Shown here in pieces: positions 7,516-17,151 of a stretch of DNA of 64,000 nucleotides. The DNA comes from Tumebacillus permanentifrigoris (GTDB lineage: Bacteria; Bacillota; Bacilli; Tumebacillales; Tumebacillaceae). The notes below the pieces were generated by a model that was not told the origin of the DNA, searched no databases, and was given only the letters and a program-made list of their open reading frames with translations. Location: the NCBI RefSeq assembly GCF_003148565.1, contig NZ_QGGL01000008.1:1-64000 (forward strand), written 5' to 3'. Numbering within the stretch: position 1 is the stretch's first letter; each line of letters opens with the position of its first letter. A program made the position numbers and the translations under genes.

Positions 7516-8811
7516 ATGACCGAGCTGTCTTTCTTGATGGAGATCCTCAGCGGGCTGGCCCAAGTCTTGGCGCATCCACTTTTCTATGTGGCCCTGCTGC
7601 TCGTCGTGGTGCAATACGGGCGACAGAACGGCATGGAGCGTCGGATGTTTGGCGTGCGGGCCTCGTCGTTGACCGATCAAGTGCTCCGTTCCATCCTGTA
7701 CGGGGTGGGGGGCGGTCTGCTCGCTACGCTGTTGATGACCGCGCTCGGCGTCGTGTTGTCGCCTGTCGACATGACCTACGTCTGGATTGTGGCGCTGGCG
7801 TTGGCGGTCGTCAACGTCCGCTACACCTGCTTCGCTTATGCGGGCGGTTTGCTCAGCTTCGCAAGTCTCGTGTTGAACGCACTGCCGACGCTGATGACAG
7901 GTCCGACATGGGTACTCGGCATCTATGACGATTTGCGGCACTTGCATGTGCCCGATCTGATGGCGTTGGTGGCGATCCTCCACTTGATCGAAGCCATTCT
8001 GGTGCGCCTCAATGGGGCGCACGCACCGTTGCCCGTGTTCGTCCCTGGCAAGCGTGGACGATTGGTTGGCGGGTTCGTCCTGCAGAAGTTCTGGGTGATT
8101 CCGATGGCGGCGTTTGTGGTGACCGGGGTGCCTAACTCCCTCGATACACCCTCGTGGTGGCCGCTGATGTCGCTGACGGGCTTGGGTCTGGGCGCAGGTC
8201 TTCAGATCATCCCGGTGCCCGCGATTCTCGGCTACTCAGGTGCCGCTTTGACCAAGACGCCGCAACGGACAGCCAAACAGACGGCTAGGTATCTAGCCGC
8301 CTACAGCCTCGTGTTGCTAGGGCTCGCCGTCGGGAGTTCGTACTGGGCACCGCTGGCATGGGTCGCGGCACTATTTTGCCCGATCGTGCATGAATTGCTG
8401 ATCCTGTGGGAGATGCGCGAGGAACAGAGCGGGCATCCAATTTACGTGAAGCCCTTGCAGGGTTTGAAGATCCTCTCCATTTTGCCGAACAGCCCGGCGC
8501 AGGAGATGGGCCTCCTGTCCGGGGAGACAATCCTCAAAGTCAACGGAACACCTGTGAATACGCCTTACGATTTGCACTTTGCCCTCAACCAGAACCCGGC
8601 CTACGCGAAACTCGAACTGTTGACGCCCGAGGGCGAAGTCCGTTTTTCCAACACGGCGATCTACACAGGCGACCACCACATGTTGGGGGTCATCCTCGTG
8701 CCCGATGACAACGCACGGCAGTTTGTGCGGCTTGGAACGGTCTCGCCTTGGGCGTGGCTTTGGAACCGGATGACGGGATCTCGACAAAAAGCTCCTACGA
8801 ACTATCACTAG
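7516..8811 (+). CDS. MinJ-like polytopic membrane protein with C-terminal PDZ domain
   Basis: The 431-residue protein has about eight hydrophobic segments in its first two thirds and a cytoplasmic PDZ-like domain at the end (about 320-400, ILSILPNSPAQEMGLLSGETILKVNGTPV). In B. subtilis, MinJ (YvjD) has this layout, lies beside ctpB, and links DivIVA to MinCD to place the division site. The early HPLFYVALLLVV stretch and the gene order support a MinJ role, but no unique motif proves it. ATG 7516 gives an 8-base gap to GGGAG; GTG 7510 is the alternative. The transcript may continue to motAB, as no terminator is seen between them. Confidence 0.75.
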   Translation: MTELSFLMEILSGLAQVLAHPLFYVALLLVVVQYGRQNGMERRMFGVRASSLTDQVLRSILYGVGGGLLATLLMTALGVVLSPVDMTYVWIVALALAVVNVRYTCFAYAGGLLSFASLVLNALPTLMTGPTWVLGIYDDLRHLHVPDLMALVAILHLIEAILVRLNGAHAPLPVFVPGKRGRLVGGFVLQKFWVIPMAAFVVTGVPNSLDTPSWWPLMSLTGLGLGAGLQIIPVPAILGYSGAALTKTPQRTAKQTARYLAAYSLVLLGLAVGSSYWAPLAWVAALFCPIVHELLILWEMREEQSGHPIYVKPLQGLKILSILPNSPAQEMGLLSGETILKVNGTPVNTPYDLHFALNQNPAYAKLELLTPEGEVRFSNTAIYTGDHHMLGVILVPDDNARQFVRLGTVSPWAWLWNRMTGSRQKAPTNYH

Positions 8812-8849
8812 TAGACGCAGTTTAGATTTTAGTAGATGGAGGACTCGTC

Positions 8850-9644
8850 ATGGATATTACCACACTTATTGGCCTACTCCTCGGGGTGGGGGCGCTGATT
8901 GGTGGCTTCGTTGAGGAGGGCGGCCATATCTCTTCGCTGTTCTCCATCACCGCCGCATTGATCGTATTCGGGGGGACGTTTGGAGCGGTTGCAGTCGGAA
9001 CACCGATGGAGCAACTGAAGGAAATTCCGAAGATCCTGAAAATCGCGTTCACCTACAAGCCCAAAGACCCGATGGAAACCATCACCGAACTGGTCGGCTT
9101 GGCGACGACCGCTCGTCGCGAAGGGATTCTGGCGCTCGAAGAGAAGATCGAAACCTACGACGACGAATTCTTCAAAAACGGCATCCGGCTTGTCGTCGAC
9201 GGTGTCGACCCTGACTTGGTGCGCAGCATGTTGGAGACCGAGTTGATGTTTATCGAATCTCGTCACGAAAAAGGCGTGCAACCGTTCGATCAAGCGGGTG
9301 GTTTTGCTCCGACGATGGGGATCATCGGGACCGTTATGGGTCTCGTCCACGTGCTCGGCAACCTCTCGGACGTCAACACGCTCGGGCCGCAGATTGCGAC
9401 TGCGTTTATCGCAACGCTTTACGGGGTAGCTTCCGCGAACGTCGCGTACCTGCCGATCGCCACCAAGTTGAAAAACCGCACCAAGCAAGAAGTTCTAATC
9501 CGCGAGCTGATGATCGAGGGCATCCTCTCGATTCAAGCCGGCGAGAACCCAAATATCCTCGGACAAAAGCTAAAGGCGTTCCTCGCTCCGAAGCTGCGCG
9601 ATCCGAAGGCAGAGGTGGGGGAAGCGAATGTCGAGTCGGCGTAA
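8850..9644 (+). CDS. motA: Flagellar stator protein MotA (MotA/MotP family)
   Basis: This is one subunit of the ion-driven stator ring of the flagellar motor. The 264-residue protein has TM1-TM2 near residues 3-50, a large cytoplasmic loop with the motility-related charged region (ARREGILALEEKIE), and TM3-TM4 with the hallmark GGFAPTMGIIGTVMGLVHVL and IATAFIATLYGVASAN. It starts at ATG behind GGAGG and overlaps motB by 17 bases. Whether it is proton-driven (MotA) or sodium-driven (MotP) cannot be settled from sequence alone. Its presence implies a flagellated cell, although no other flagellar genes are in the window. Confidence 0.92.
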   Translation: MDITTLIGLLLGVGALIGGFVEEGGHISSLFSITAALIVFGGTFGAVAVGTPMEQLKEIPKILKIAFTYKPKDPMETITELVGLATTARREGILALEEKIETYDDEFFKNGIRLVVDGVDPDLVRSMLETELMFIESRHEKGVQPFDQAGGFAPTMGIIGTVMGLVHVLGNLSDVNTLGPQIATAFIATLYGVASANVAYLPIATKLKNRTKQEVLIRELMIEGILSIQAGENPNILGQKLKAFLAPKLRDPKAEVGEANVESA

Positions 9645-10413
9645 GAAGGGGCACGGCGGCGGTCATGAGAACCATGAGCGCTGGTTGATCACCTATTCCG
9701 ACTTGATCACGCTCTTGATGATCTTTTTCGTCATCATGTACGCGATGTCGTCGGTCGACCAGTCGAAATTCGATTCGCTCTCGGTATCTCTCAACAAAGC
9801 TTTGAAGGCCAGCAATGAGATTCAGATGTCCAACATGGGCACCTCTGGCATCGTCTCGAAGCGCCCGGAGACGAACCAGAAACCCACAGATCCGCAGCAA
9901 CAAAAAAGCACGGCCCAGCAAGCCGCCGAGCAGAAGCAGTTGGATGACTTGAAAAAACAAGTCGAGAAGTACGTCCAACAGAACAACCTCGCCGGGATGG
10001 TCAATGTGTTGGAAAATGCCAAGGGCATACAGATTACGCTGTCGGACGCGGCGCTGTTCGATTCCGGCAAGGCGGAACTGAAGCCGGACGCGCAGAAAAT
10101 CCTCGGCGGTCTCTCGCCGTTCTTGAAGGTTCTGCCCAACGAGATCGCGGTCGAAGGACACACCGACAACGTGCCGATCACCAGCGGGAAGTTCCCGTCG
10201 AACTGGGAGTTGTCGGCGCAACGCGCCATCAACGTCCTGCATTTCTTCGAAGGTGCAGAGGTGGCGCATGAACGCCTGCATGCGGTTGGCTATGCGGACA
10301 CGGTGCCGCTGTCGCCCAACGATTCGGACGTACACCGCTCTGAGAACCGTCGGGTCAACTTGATCATCAAGCGCCAATTCCCGATGGAGCCGATCTCGCC
10401 GTTGGCGCCGTGA
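9628..10413 (+). CDS. motB: Flagellar stator protein MotB (OmpA/MotB family)
   Basis: MotB forms the peptidoglycan-anchored half of the stator. The 261-residue protein has one TM helix near residues 22-42 with the ion-carrying Asp in ITYSDLITLLMIFFVIMYAMSS, followed by a plug/linker rich in Gln (about 80-120) and an OmpA-like peptidoglycan-binding domain (VEGHTDNVPIT, NWELSAQRA, NRRVNLII) at about 140-255. It starts inside motA, behind GGTGGGGGA. A terminator follows. The Gln-rich linker is longer and less ordered than usual but within family range. Confidence 0.93.
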   Translation: MSSRRKKGHGGGHENHERWLITYSDLITLLMIFFVIMYAMSSVDQSKFDSLSVSLNKALKASNEIQMSNMGTSGIVSKRPETNQKPTDPQQQKSTAQQAAEQKQLDDLKKQVEKYVQQNNLAGMVNVLENAKGIQITLSDAALFDSGKAELKPDAQKILGGLSPFLKVLPNEIAVEGHTDNVPITSGKFPSNWELSAQRAINVLHFFEGAEVAHERLHAVGYADTVPLSPNDSDVHRSENRRVNLIIKRQFPMEPISPLAP

Positions 10414-10449
10414 GCAACGACCCAACCCGTCCAATTCGCATACGTGAAA

Positions 10450-10478
10450 AGGTGAGACACTCGTCTCGCCTTTTTTTT
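10450..10478 (+). terminator. Terminator after motAB
   Basis: GGTGAGAC (10451-10458) pairs with GTCTCGCC (10463-10470) (one G-T), followed by eight T. Confidence 0.88.
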
Positions 10479-10501
10479 CTCGTTTTTGACAGCAATTGAT
10501 G

Positions 10502-10530
10502 CGTACTGACGTTCGCTCTTCGTGTATAAT
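10502..10530 (+). promoter_or_regulatory. uvrB promoter region with SOS (LexA/DinR-like) box
   Basis: CGTACTGACGTTCG (10502-10515) matches the Gram-positive SOS box pattern CGAAC-N4-GTTCG except at one base. It lies 9 bases upstream of a perfect TATAAT (10525-10530). A TTGACA at 10486-10491 is too far away to be the -35. The box overlaps the expected -35 position, fitting LexA repression of uvrB as in B. subtilis. Confidence 0.6.
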
Positions 10531-10559
10531 AAATAGTGACTAGTGGAGGTGAGCGGAGC

Positions 10560-12548
10560 ATGATGGAACATGAAGACATTGCATTCAAACTGGTATCCGA
10601 TTACGAACCAAAAGGCGACCAACCGAAGGCGATCCAACAACTGATGGAGGGCCTCGCGCGCGGTGACAAGCACCAGACCTTGCTCGGGGCGACCGGTACG
10701 GGGAAAACGTTCACGATGGCGAACGTGATCTCGAAAGTGAACAAGCCGACCCTGATCATGGCGCACAACAAGACGCTGGCTGCGCAATTGCACGCGGAGT
10801 TCAAGGAGTTTTTCCCGGAGAATGCCGTCGAGTACTTCGTTTCCTACTATGACTACTACCAACCGGAGGCGTATATCCCGTCCTCCGATACCTTTATTGA
10901 GAAGGACGCCAAAATCAACGACGAGATCGACAAACTGCGCCACAGCGCGACGATGTCGCTGTTGGAGCGCAAGGACGTCATCGTCGTCGCTTCGGTGTCC
11001 TCGATCTACGGCTTGGGTTCGCCAAGCGAGTACTACAAGTTCGTCCTCTCGCTGCGCACCGGCATGGAGAAAAGCCGTGACGAAGTGTTGCGCAAGCTCG
11101 TCGACATGCAGTATGAGCGCAACGATATCAACTTCACACGCGGGACGTTCCGCGTGCGTGGTGACGTGGTCGAGATCTTCCCCGTGTCGCGCTCGGAGCA
11201 GGCGATTCGCGTGGAGTTTTTTGGTGATGAGATCGATCGGATCACCGAGGTGAACACGGTGACGGGGGAGATCGTAGGGACGCGCAACCATGTTGCGATC
11301 TATCCGGCCTCCCACTTTGTGACGACTGGGGACAATCTGACGCGTGCGATCACGGAGATTCGCACGGAGTTGGAGGTGCGTCTGGCGGAGTTGCGCGAGG
11401 CAGGCAAACTGCTGGAAGCGCAGCGTCTGGAGCAGCGCACGAACTATGACATTGAGATGATGCAGGAGATTGGATTTTGTTCGGGCATCGAGAACTACTC
11501 GCGCCATATGGAAGGCCGACCGCCGGGCAGTGTGCCGAGCACGCTGTTCGACTTTTTCCCGGAGGACTTCCTGCTGATCCTCGACGAGTCGCACGTGACC
11601 GTTCCGCAGATCGGCGGCATGTTCAACGGCGACCAAGCGCGTAAAAACATGCTGGTCGACCACGGGTTCCGTCTGCCGTCTGCCAAGGACAACCGCCCGA
11701 TGAAGTTTACGGAGTTTGAGGGCAAGCTCAACCAAGTCATCTACGTCTCGGCAACACCGGGCAACTACGAGCAGGAGCATAGCACGCAGGTGGTCGAGCA
11801 GATCATCCGTCCGACGGGCTTGCTCGACCCGGTGATCACCGTCCGCCCGATCAAGGGGCAGATCGACGATCTGGTCGGTGAGATCAACAAGCGGGTTGCT
11901 CAGGACGAGCGGGTGCTGGTCACCACGCTGACCAAAAAAATGTCGGAGGACCTCACCGATTACCTCAAGGAACTCGGCATGAAAGTGCGCTATCTGCATT
12001 CTGATATCAAGACGATCGAGCGGATGATGATCCTGCGCGACTTGCGCCTCGGCGTGTTCGACGTGTTGATCGGGATCAACTTGCTGCGCGAAGGGCTGGA
12101 CTTGCCAGAAGTGTCGTTGGTAGCGATCCTCGATGCGGACAAGGAAGGCTTCCTGCGTGCGGAGCGGTCGCTGATCCAGACGATCGGTCGGGCGGCCCGG
12201 AATTCCGGTGGGCAGGTCATCATGTACGCGGACAAGATGACGCGCTCGATGGAGGTCGCGATCCGCGAGACGGAGCGCCGCCGCAAGATTCAGATGGAGT
12301 TCAACGAACTGCATGGCATCACACCGACGACGATCAACAAAAAAATTCGCGATGTCATCGAAGCCACCAAGTCGGCCGACCCGACCGAATCGTTCATCGT
12401 GGAAAAGGGCGTCGACAAGATGTCCAAAAAAGACCGCGAGCAACTGATCATCCGCCTGGAGCAAGAGATGCGCGAAGCTGCCAAATCGTTGCAGTTCGAA
12501 CGTGCGGCCGAGTTGCGCGACGTCATTTTGGAATTGAAAGCTTTGTAA
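10560..12548 (+). CDS. uvrB: Excinuclease ABC subunit B
   Basis: UvrB is the damage-verifying helicase-like subunit of nucleotide excision repair. It is loaded by UvrA and recruits UvrC. The 662-residue protein shows Walker [11 protein letters not shown], the beta-hairpin region [12 protein letters not shown] (about 90-110), helicase motifs [31 protein letters not shown] and QTIGRAARN, and the C-terminal UvrC-binding UVR motif near residues 620-655. ATG 10560 follows GGAGGTGAG; the next ATG (10563) is possible. The upstream SOS-like box suggests DNA-damage induction. Confidence 0.97.
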   Translation: MMEHEDIAFKLVSDYEPKGDQPKAIQQLMEGLARGDKHQTLLGATGTGKTFTMANVISKVNKPTLIMAHNKTLAAQLHAEFKEFFPENAVEYFVSYYDYYQPEAYIPSSDTFIEKDAKINDEIDKLRHSATMSLLERKDVIVVASVSSIYGLGSPSEYYKFVLSLRTGMEKSRDEVLRKLVDMQYERNDINFTRGTFRVRGDVVEIFPVSRSEQAIRVEFFGDEIDRITEVNTVTGEIVGTRNHVAIYPASHFVTTGDNLTRAITEIRTELEVRLAELREAGKLLEAQRLEQRTNYDIEMMQEIGFCSGIENYSRHMEGRPPGSVPSTLFDFFPEDFLLILDESHVTVPQIGGMFNGDQARKNMLVDHGFRLPSAKDNRPMKFTEFEGKLNQVIYVSATPGNYEQEHSTQVVEQIIRPTGLLDPVITVRPIKGQIDDLVGEINKRVAQDERVLVTTLTKKMSEDLTDYLKELGMKVRYLHSDIKTIERMMILRDLRLGVFDVLIGINLLREGLDLPEVSLVAILDADKEGFLRAERSLIQTIGRAARNSGGQVIMYADKMTRSMEVAIRETERRRKIQMEFNELHGITPTTINKKIRDVIEATKSADPTESFIVEKGVDKMSKKDREQLIIRLEQEMREAAKSLQFERAAELRDVILELKAL

Positions 12549-12561
12549 CTCCGTTATAAAG

Positions 12562-12594
12562 GGCACGGACCACAGGGTGGGCCGTGCCTTTTTT
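12562..12594 (+). terminator. Terminator after uvrB
   Basis: GGCACGG (12562-12568) pairs with CCGTGCC (12582-12588), followed by six T. Confidence 0.85.
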
Positions 12595-12690
12595 CAGCGT
12601 GCTTTAAGGTCAGACTTTTGCTGTGCTGAATTTGGAGAGATCGAGCCATGAAAAAGGTTTGATCGGCCCCGCTCTGGCCGATTCCGTAGT

Positions 12691-12720
12691 AAAAAACGAC
12701 CGGAATTGCGGTCGTTTTTT
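12691..12720 (+). terminator. Second hairpin terminator between uvrB and uvrA
   Basis: ACGACC (12696-12701) pairs with GGTCGT (12710-12715), with an A-run on the left and a T-run on the right, so it could act in both directions. The 277-base gap 12549-12825 holds the two terminators and presumably the uvrA promoter; no clear -35/-10 pair and no SOS box were found for uvrA. Confidence 0.75.
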
Positions 12721-12825
12721 TCATTCCAATTTAATGGAGTCTACTACGTTGCTTTTTTGCAAAAACTAGGTAACAATAGAAACTAAGAGAATGCCTGTTC
12801 GTATCTACGGGAAAAGGAGCAAGTT

Positions 12826-15717
12826 ATGGCACTGGACAATATCGTCGTCAAGGGCGCACGCGCCCACAACCTCAAGAACATCGACGTGACGATTCCGCGC
12901 GACAAATTTGTCGTGCTCACCGGCCTCTCAGGGTCTGGCAAATCGTCGCTCGCCTTCGATACAATCTACGCGGAGGGTCAGCGCCGCTATGTGGAATCGC
13001 TGTCCGCTTACGCCCGTCAATTCCTCGGCCAGATGGACAAGCCGGACGTCGATTCGATCGATGGTCTCTCCCCGGCGATCTCCATCGACCAGAAAACCAC
13101 GTCGCGCAACCCGCGCTCTACCGTGGGAACCGTCACTGAGATCTACGACTACCTGCGCCTGCTGTTCGCACGCGTCGGTCGTCCGCATTGCCCGAACCAC
13201 CCGAACATCGAGATCACCTCGCAGACGGTCGAGCAGATGGTCGACCGGATCATGGAACTTGAGGAACGCACCCGCTTGCAGATCTACGCCCCGATCATTC
13301 GCGGGCGCAAGGGCGAGCACACCAAAGTGATCGAGGACATCGCCAAGCAGGGGTTTGTTCGCCTGCGTGTCGACGGTGCGCTCCGTGAAGTCACCGATGA
13401 GATCAAGCTGGAGAAAAATAAAAAACACACCATCGAAGTCGTGGTAGACCGCATCGTCGTCAAATCCGATGTGGCCACTCGCCTCGCGGACTCCTTGGAA
13501 ACCGCGTTGAAACTTGCCGAGGGCACGGTCATCGTCGGAATCGTCGACGGAGAGGAGATGCTGTTCTCCTCGAATCTCTCCTGCCCAGAGTGTGGCTTCT
13601 CTGTAGAAGAACTCGCACCGCGCATGTTCTCGTTCAACTCGCCATTTGGCGCGTGTGAAACCTGTGCAGGTCTGGGTACCAACATGGAGATCGACCCGGA
13701 TCTCGTCATCCCGGACTGGGGCAAGTCGCTGAACGAGGATGCCATCGAACCGTGGCAAGGCCGCGCCTCCAACTACTACCCACAGATGTTGGAAGCGGTC
13801 GCCAAGCACTTCGAGATTCCGATGGACATCCCGGTGCGCGACATCCCGGCTGACCAGATGAAGAAAATTCTCCAAGGCTCCAAGGGCGAGAAAGTCCGCT
13901 TCACCTTCGAAAACGACTTCGGGCAGAAAAAAACGGCCGAAACCGAATTCGAGGGCGTCATCCCGAACCTCGAACGCCGCTATCGGGAAACGGCATCCGA
14001 CTACGTCCGCGAATTTATTGAAGCCTACATGTCCGCCAAGCCTTGCCCGGCCTGCAAAGGCAAGCGCTTGAAGCCGGAAAGCCTCGCCGTCACCGTCGGT
14101 GAGCGCAACATCTCCGACGTGACGGGGCTCTCGGTCAACGATGCGCTGGAATACTTCAACGGCCTGCATCTCAGCGAAAAGGAACTGACGATCGCCCGCA
14201 TGATCTTGAAGGAGATCGAGTCTCGGCTCGGCTTCCTCGCAGACGTCGGACTCGATTACCTGAACCTCTCGCGGGCTGCGGGCACGCTGTCGGGCGGCGA
14301 GGCGCAACGCATTCGCCTCGCCACCCAGATCGGTTCCTCGCTGATGGGCGTTCTGTACATCCTCGACGAGCCGTCGATCGGGTTGCACCAGCGCGACAAC
14401 GAACGGTTGATTCACACGCTGTTGCACATGCGCAACCTCGGCAACACCCTGATCGTCGTCGAACATGACGAGGACACGATGCTCGCCTGTGACCACATCA
14501 TCGACATCGGGCCAGGAGCAGGTGTACACGGCGGGACGATCATCTCGCAAGGCACGCCGGAGGAAGTGATGGCCGATCCGAACTCGATGACCGGCGCGTA
14601 CCTCTCCGGGCGCAAGTTCATCCCCGTCCCGCTGGAACGCCGCAAACCTTCCGACAAGTGGCTCAAGATCGTCGGGGCCAAGGAGAACAACCTCAAAAAC
14701 ATCTCCGTAAAGTTGCCGCTCGGCCTGTTCACGGCGGTCACTGGCGTTTCCGGCTCCGGCAAATCGACGCTGATCAATGAAATTCTGAAAAAGTCGCTCT
14801 CGATGCACCTCAACGGCGCGAAGTCCAAGCCCGGTCTGCACAAGGAAATTCAAGGGATGGAACAACTCGACAAGATCATCGACATCGACCAATCGCCGAT
14901 CGGTCGCACACCGCGCTCGAACCCGGCGACCTATACGGGCGTGTTCGACGACATCCGCGATGTCTATGCCACCACCAACGAAGCCAAGATGCGCGGATAC
15001 AAAAAAGGCCGCTTCTCCTTCAATGTGAAGGGCGGCCGCTGTGAAGCATGCAAAGGCGACGGGATCATCAAAATTGAAATGCACTTCCTGCCGGACGTCT
15101 ATGTGCCCTGCGAGATCTGCAAAGGCAAGCGCTACAACCGCGAAACGCTGGAAGTTAAATACAAGGGCAAGAGCATCGCCGAAGTGCTGGACATGACGGT
15201 CGAGGACGCGGTTGAGTTCTTCAAAAACGTCCCGCGCATCTCGCGCAAGATGCAGACCTTGTTTGACGTCGGCCTCGGCTATGTGCGACTCGGCCAACCG
15301 GCAACCACGCTGTCCGGTGGGGAGGCGCAGCGCGTCAAGCTCGCCTCCGAACTGCACAAGCGCAGCACCGGACGCACCGTGTACATCCTCGACGAACCGA
15401 CGACAGGTCTGCACACCGCCGACATCGACCGACTGCTCTGCGTGTTGCAGCGCTTGGTCGATGCGGGGGAGACGGTCATCGTCATCGAGCACAACTTGGA
15501 CGTGATCAAGACGGCCGACTACCTCGTCGACCTCGGCCCAGAGGGCGGGGACAAGGGCGGTACGCTGGTCGGAGCAGGCACGCCGGAGGACATTGCGAAA
15601 ATTTCCAATTCCTACACCGGCAAATTCCTCGGCCCGATCCTTGAACGCGACAAGCAGCGCACCGCCGACCAACGGGCCGCAACGTGTGACATCGACATTC
15701 CTACGCCCATCGCGTAA
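12826..15717 (+). CDS. uvrA: Excinuclease ABC subunit A
   Basis: UvrA is the dimeric ABC-type damage sensor of nucleotide excision repair. The 963-residue protein has two ABC ATPase modules: Walker [10 protein letters not shown] near residue 32 and GVSGSGKST near residue 645, signatures LSGGEAQR in both halves, and Walker [11 protein letters not shown] and [10 protein letters not shown]. Zinc modules are visible at CPECGF...[14 protein letters not shown], and CEACKGDG...CEICKGKR. It starts at ATG behind AAAAGGAG. Unlike the usual coupled uvrBA arrangement, two terminators separate it from uvrB, so it needs its own promoter. Confidence 0.97.
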   Translation: MALDNIVVKGARAHNLKNIDVTIPRDKFVVLTGLSGSGKSSLAFDTIYAEGQRRYVESLSAYARQFLGQMDKPDVDSIDGLSPAISIDQKTTSRNPRSTVGTVTEIYDYLRLLFARVGRPHCPNHPNIEITSQTVEQMVDRIMELEERTRLQIYAPIIRGRKGEHTKVIEDIAKQGFVRLRVDGALREVTDEIKLEKNKKHTIEVVVDRIVVKSDVATRLADSLETALKLAEGTVIVGIVDGEEMLFSSNLSCPECGFSVEELAPRMFSFNSPFGACETCAGLGTNMEIDPDLVIPDWGKSLNEDAIEPWQGRASNYYPQMLEAVAKHFEIPMDIPVRDIPADQMKKILQGSKGEKVRFTFENDFGQKKTAETEFEGVIPNLERRYRETASDYVREFIEAYMSAKPCPACKGKRLKPESLAVTVGERNISDVTGLSVNDALEYFNGLHLSEKELTIARMILKEIESRLGFLADVGLDYLNLSRAAGTLSGGEAQRIRLATQIGSSLMGVLYILDEPSIGLHQRDNERLIHTLLHMRNLGNTLIVVEHDEDTMLACDHIIDIGPGAGVHGGTIISQGTPEEVMADPNSMTGAYLSGRKFIPVPLERRKPSDKWLKIVGAKENNLKNISVKLPLGLFTAVTGVSGSGKSTLINEILKKSLSMHLNGAKSKPGLHKEIQGMEQLDKIIDIDQSPIGRTPRSNPATYTGVFDDIRDVYATTNEAKMRGYKKGRFSFNVKGGRCEACKGDGIIKIEMHFLPDVYVPCEICKGKRYNRETLEVKYKGKSIAEVLDMTVEDAVEFFKNVPRISRKMQTLFDVGLGYVRLGQPATTLSGGEAQRVKLASELHKRSTGRTVYILDEPTTGLHTADIDRLLCVLQRLVDAGETVIVIEHNLDVIKTADYLVDLGPEGGDKGGTLVGAGTPEDIAKISNSYTGKFLGPILERDKQRTADQRAATCDIDIPTPIA

Positions 15718-15736
15718 CCCTACCCTCATATACGTG

Positions 15737-15776
15737 AAAAAAGCGGGCTTCCCCCACGTGGAGAAACCCGCTTTTC
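15737..15776 (+). terminator. Bidirectional terminator between uvrA and a minus-strand gene
   Basis: AAAAGCGGG (15739-15747) pairs with CCCGCTTTT (15767-15775). It serves uvrA on the plus strand and the converging gene at 15785 on the minus strand. Confidence 0.8.
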
Positions 15777-15784
15777 TCCCACCA

Positions 15785-16255
15785 TCACCCGTGTACTTTC
15801 ACTTGTTGCTTACCCGATTGCATGGCATACAGCACGACGCCTCCGAGGTCGCAGACCACTTGCGGCCACCAGAGCGCGCTCACATCGCCATGCACGCCGC
15901 CCATCTGAATCAGGGCTTGGACGACAAAGCCCTGCATCACCGCCGCCGCACACCAGCCGAGATACCAGCGCTTGCTCACCGCGCACAGCACCCACGTCGG
16001 CAGTGCAGTCATGGCGAACAGTACCACGCTCTCGGGCAGGGGCACGGCCTGCCAAACCCCAGGCGTACTTCCCAACAGGTACATCGCCAGCCCGGTCAAG
16101 ATCATCACTGTAAATCGATACAAGTCTTCATAAAAGCGTTGCCGCCCGCCATACTTCCGCAAATCCCGTCCTGTCGCGGCCAACAACACCAGAACAGCGC
16201 TTACCGCACAGGACAGGAGCAAAAAACCGAGCAACCACCATCCTCGATCTCCCAT
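15785..16255 (-). CDS. Hypothetical small membrane protein
   Basis: The 156-residue product has four or five hydrophobic segments (LLGFLLLSCAVSAVLVLLA, FTVMILTGLAMYLLG, VVLFAMTALPTWVLCAV, LGWCAAAVMQGFVVQAL, VVCDLGGVVLYAM) joined by short loops and is unusually rich in Trp and Cys. The ATG follows AGAGGTG. It is divergent from the gene at 16387 and converges on uvrA. No family is recognised. The spacing and charge pattern fit an ordinary polytopic inner membrane protein. Confidence 0.65.
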   Translation of the reverse strand: MGDRGWWLLGFLLLSCAVSAVLVLLAATGRDLRKYGGRQRFYEDLYRFTVMILTGLAMYLLGSTPGVWQAVPLPESVVLFAMTALPTWVLCAVSKRWYLGWCAAAVMQGFVVQALIQMGGVHGDVSALWWPQVVCDLGGVVLYAMQSGKQQVKVHG

Positions 16256-16386
16256 AGCTAACGCACCTCTCTTTCCAAAAAGTACAGGCTACAAATTAAA
16301 TGGGGGTTGCGTTTCCCCTGTGGCATTGGTAGGATGCAGATAGGTCCCTGTGGAATAGGGGATAAGAACGGGTAAGGAGTCTTTCG

Positions 16387-17004
16387 ATGGAACATTTTGT
16401 GCGCTATGTTCAAGACGGCGTAACTCTCCTGCAGGAACGCTTGTCCGAACAACCGGAACTCAAACAGCAGATCGAAGAGGTGATCCGCGAGTCACTGACC
16501 CGCTCGACGATGGAAGCTCTAGAAATTGAGCAGAGCGTCGCCATCCTCGCCGGTCGTGAAATCGCCAGCGCCATCGTCGCATGCATGCGCTGTCTGGAGA
16601 CCTTCGACGACCTCGAAGAACTCGGGACTGCTGCAGAACTCGGCGACGACACTCTCCATTTTCTCCGCTACCTGACCGCCCGCTACGGCCCAGTGCTCAA
16701 GGCCTTCCGCCGTCGCACCCATTATCCGCACGGATGGCACAAGTTCGGTCACGTGGTCTCACAATCGGAGACAGGCCAGACGCACGTACAGATGAAAATC
16801 ATGCGCAACGACGACACCACGCTCATCCTCGAAGATGACACTGAATCGGTTCTACGCCTCGTCAACCTGATGTTGAAGGCGCTCGAATCGGCGGATGATT
16901 ATGCCGCAATAGACGGTCCAACCGTGCAGGAATTTACAGAACGCTATGCACGGCTGATCGACCGCGCTTCGATAGGCGGATCGACCGACCGGACGGAACA
17001 CTAA
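16387..17004 (+). CDS. Hypothetical cytoplasmic protein
   Basis: The 205-residue soluble, acidic protein begins MEHFVRYVQDGVTLLQERL. Its first 100 residues look helical, and a mixed region follows with a charged middle (FRRRTHYPHGWHKFGH). No signal peptide, TM segment or known motif is visible. A clear ribosome binding site (TAAGGAG) and a strong terminator right after the stop mark it as a real single-gene transcript. It is divergent from the membrane protein at 15785, but a functional link is only a guess. Confidence 0.65.
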   Translation: MEHFVRYVQDGVTLLQERLSEQPELKQQIEEVIRESLTRSTMEALEIEQSVAILAGREIASAIVACMRCLETFDDLEELGTAAELGDDTLHFLRYLTARYGPVLKAFRRRTHYPHGWHKFGHVVSQSETGQTHVQMKIMRNDDTTLILEDDTESVLRLVNLMLKALESADDYAAIDGPTVQEFTERYARLIDRASIGGSTDRTEH

Positions 17005-17009
17005 CGCCA

Positions 17010-17053
17010 CGCGGCGCTTCCTCTTTCAATCTATGAGGAAGCGCCGCGTTTTT
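17010..17053 (+). terminator. Terminator after the hypothetical gene
   Basis: CGCGGCGCTTCCTC (17010-17023) pairs perfectly with GAGGAAGCGCCGCG (17035-17048), followed by five T. Confidence 0.92.
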
Positions 17054-17055
17054 AT

Positions 17056-17128
17056 GCCTAGAGTTTGAGTTTCTAGGCAAGCATAAAAGCCGCCATTCGC
17101 TCCCAGACTAGACGGTAGTAACGTCTAG
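17056..17128 (+). repeat. Two inverted repeats with CTAG cores upstream of the FAD oxidoreductase
   Basis: GCCTAGA (17056-17062) is mirrored by TCTAGGC (17072-17078), and CTAGACG (17108-17114) by CGTCTAG (17122-17128). Both right arms belong to a shared TCTAGGCA-type string. They lie between a terminator and the ribosome binding site of the gene at 17152, so they could be operator sites. The regulator is unknown. Confidence 0.45.
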
Positions 17129-17151
17129 GCAGAAAGGGAGCGCGGACTTGT

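Noticed and set aside
7410-7928. A plus-strand frame overlapping the start of the MinJ-like gene
   Set aside because: It begins inside the ctpB terminator and is in the wrong frame relative to clear TM helices and the PDZ domain of the MinJ-like protein.
12928-15729. A 933-codon open frame antisense to uvrA, and a 758-codon one antisense to uvrB (10290-12566)
   Set aside because: Both mirror genuine, fully recognisable uvr genes. High GC content leaves antisense frames open; they have no ribosome binding sites or protein-like motifs.
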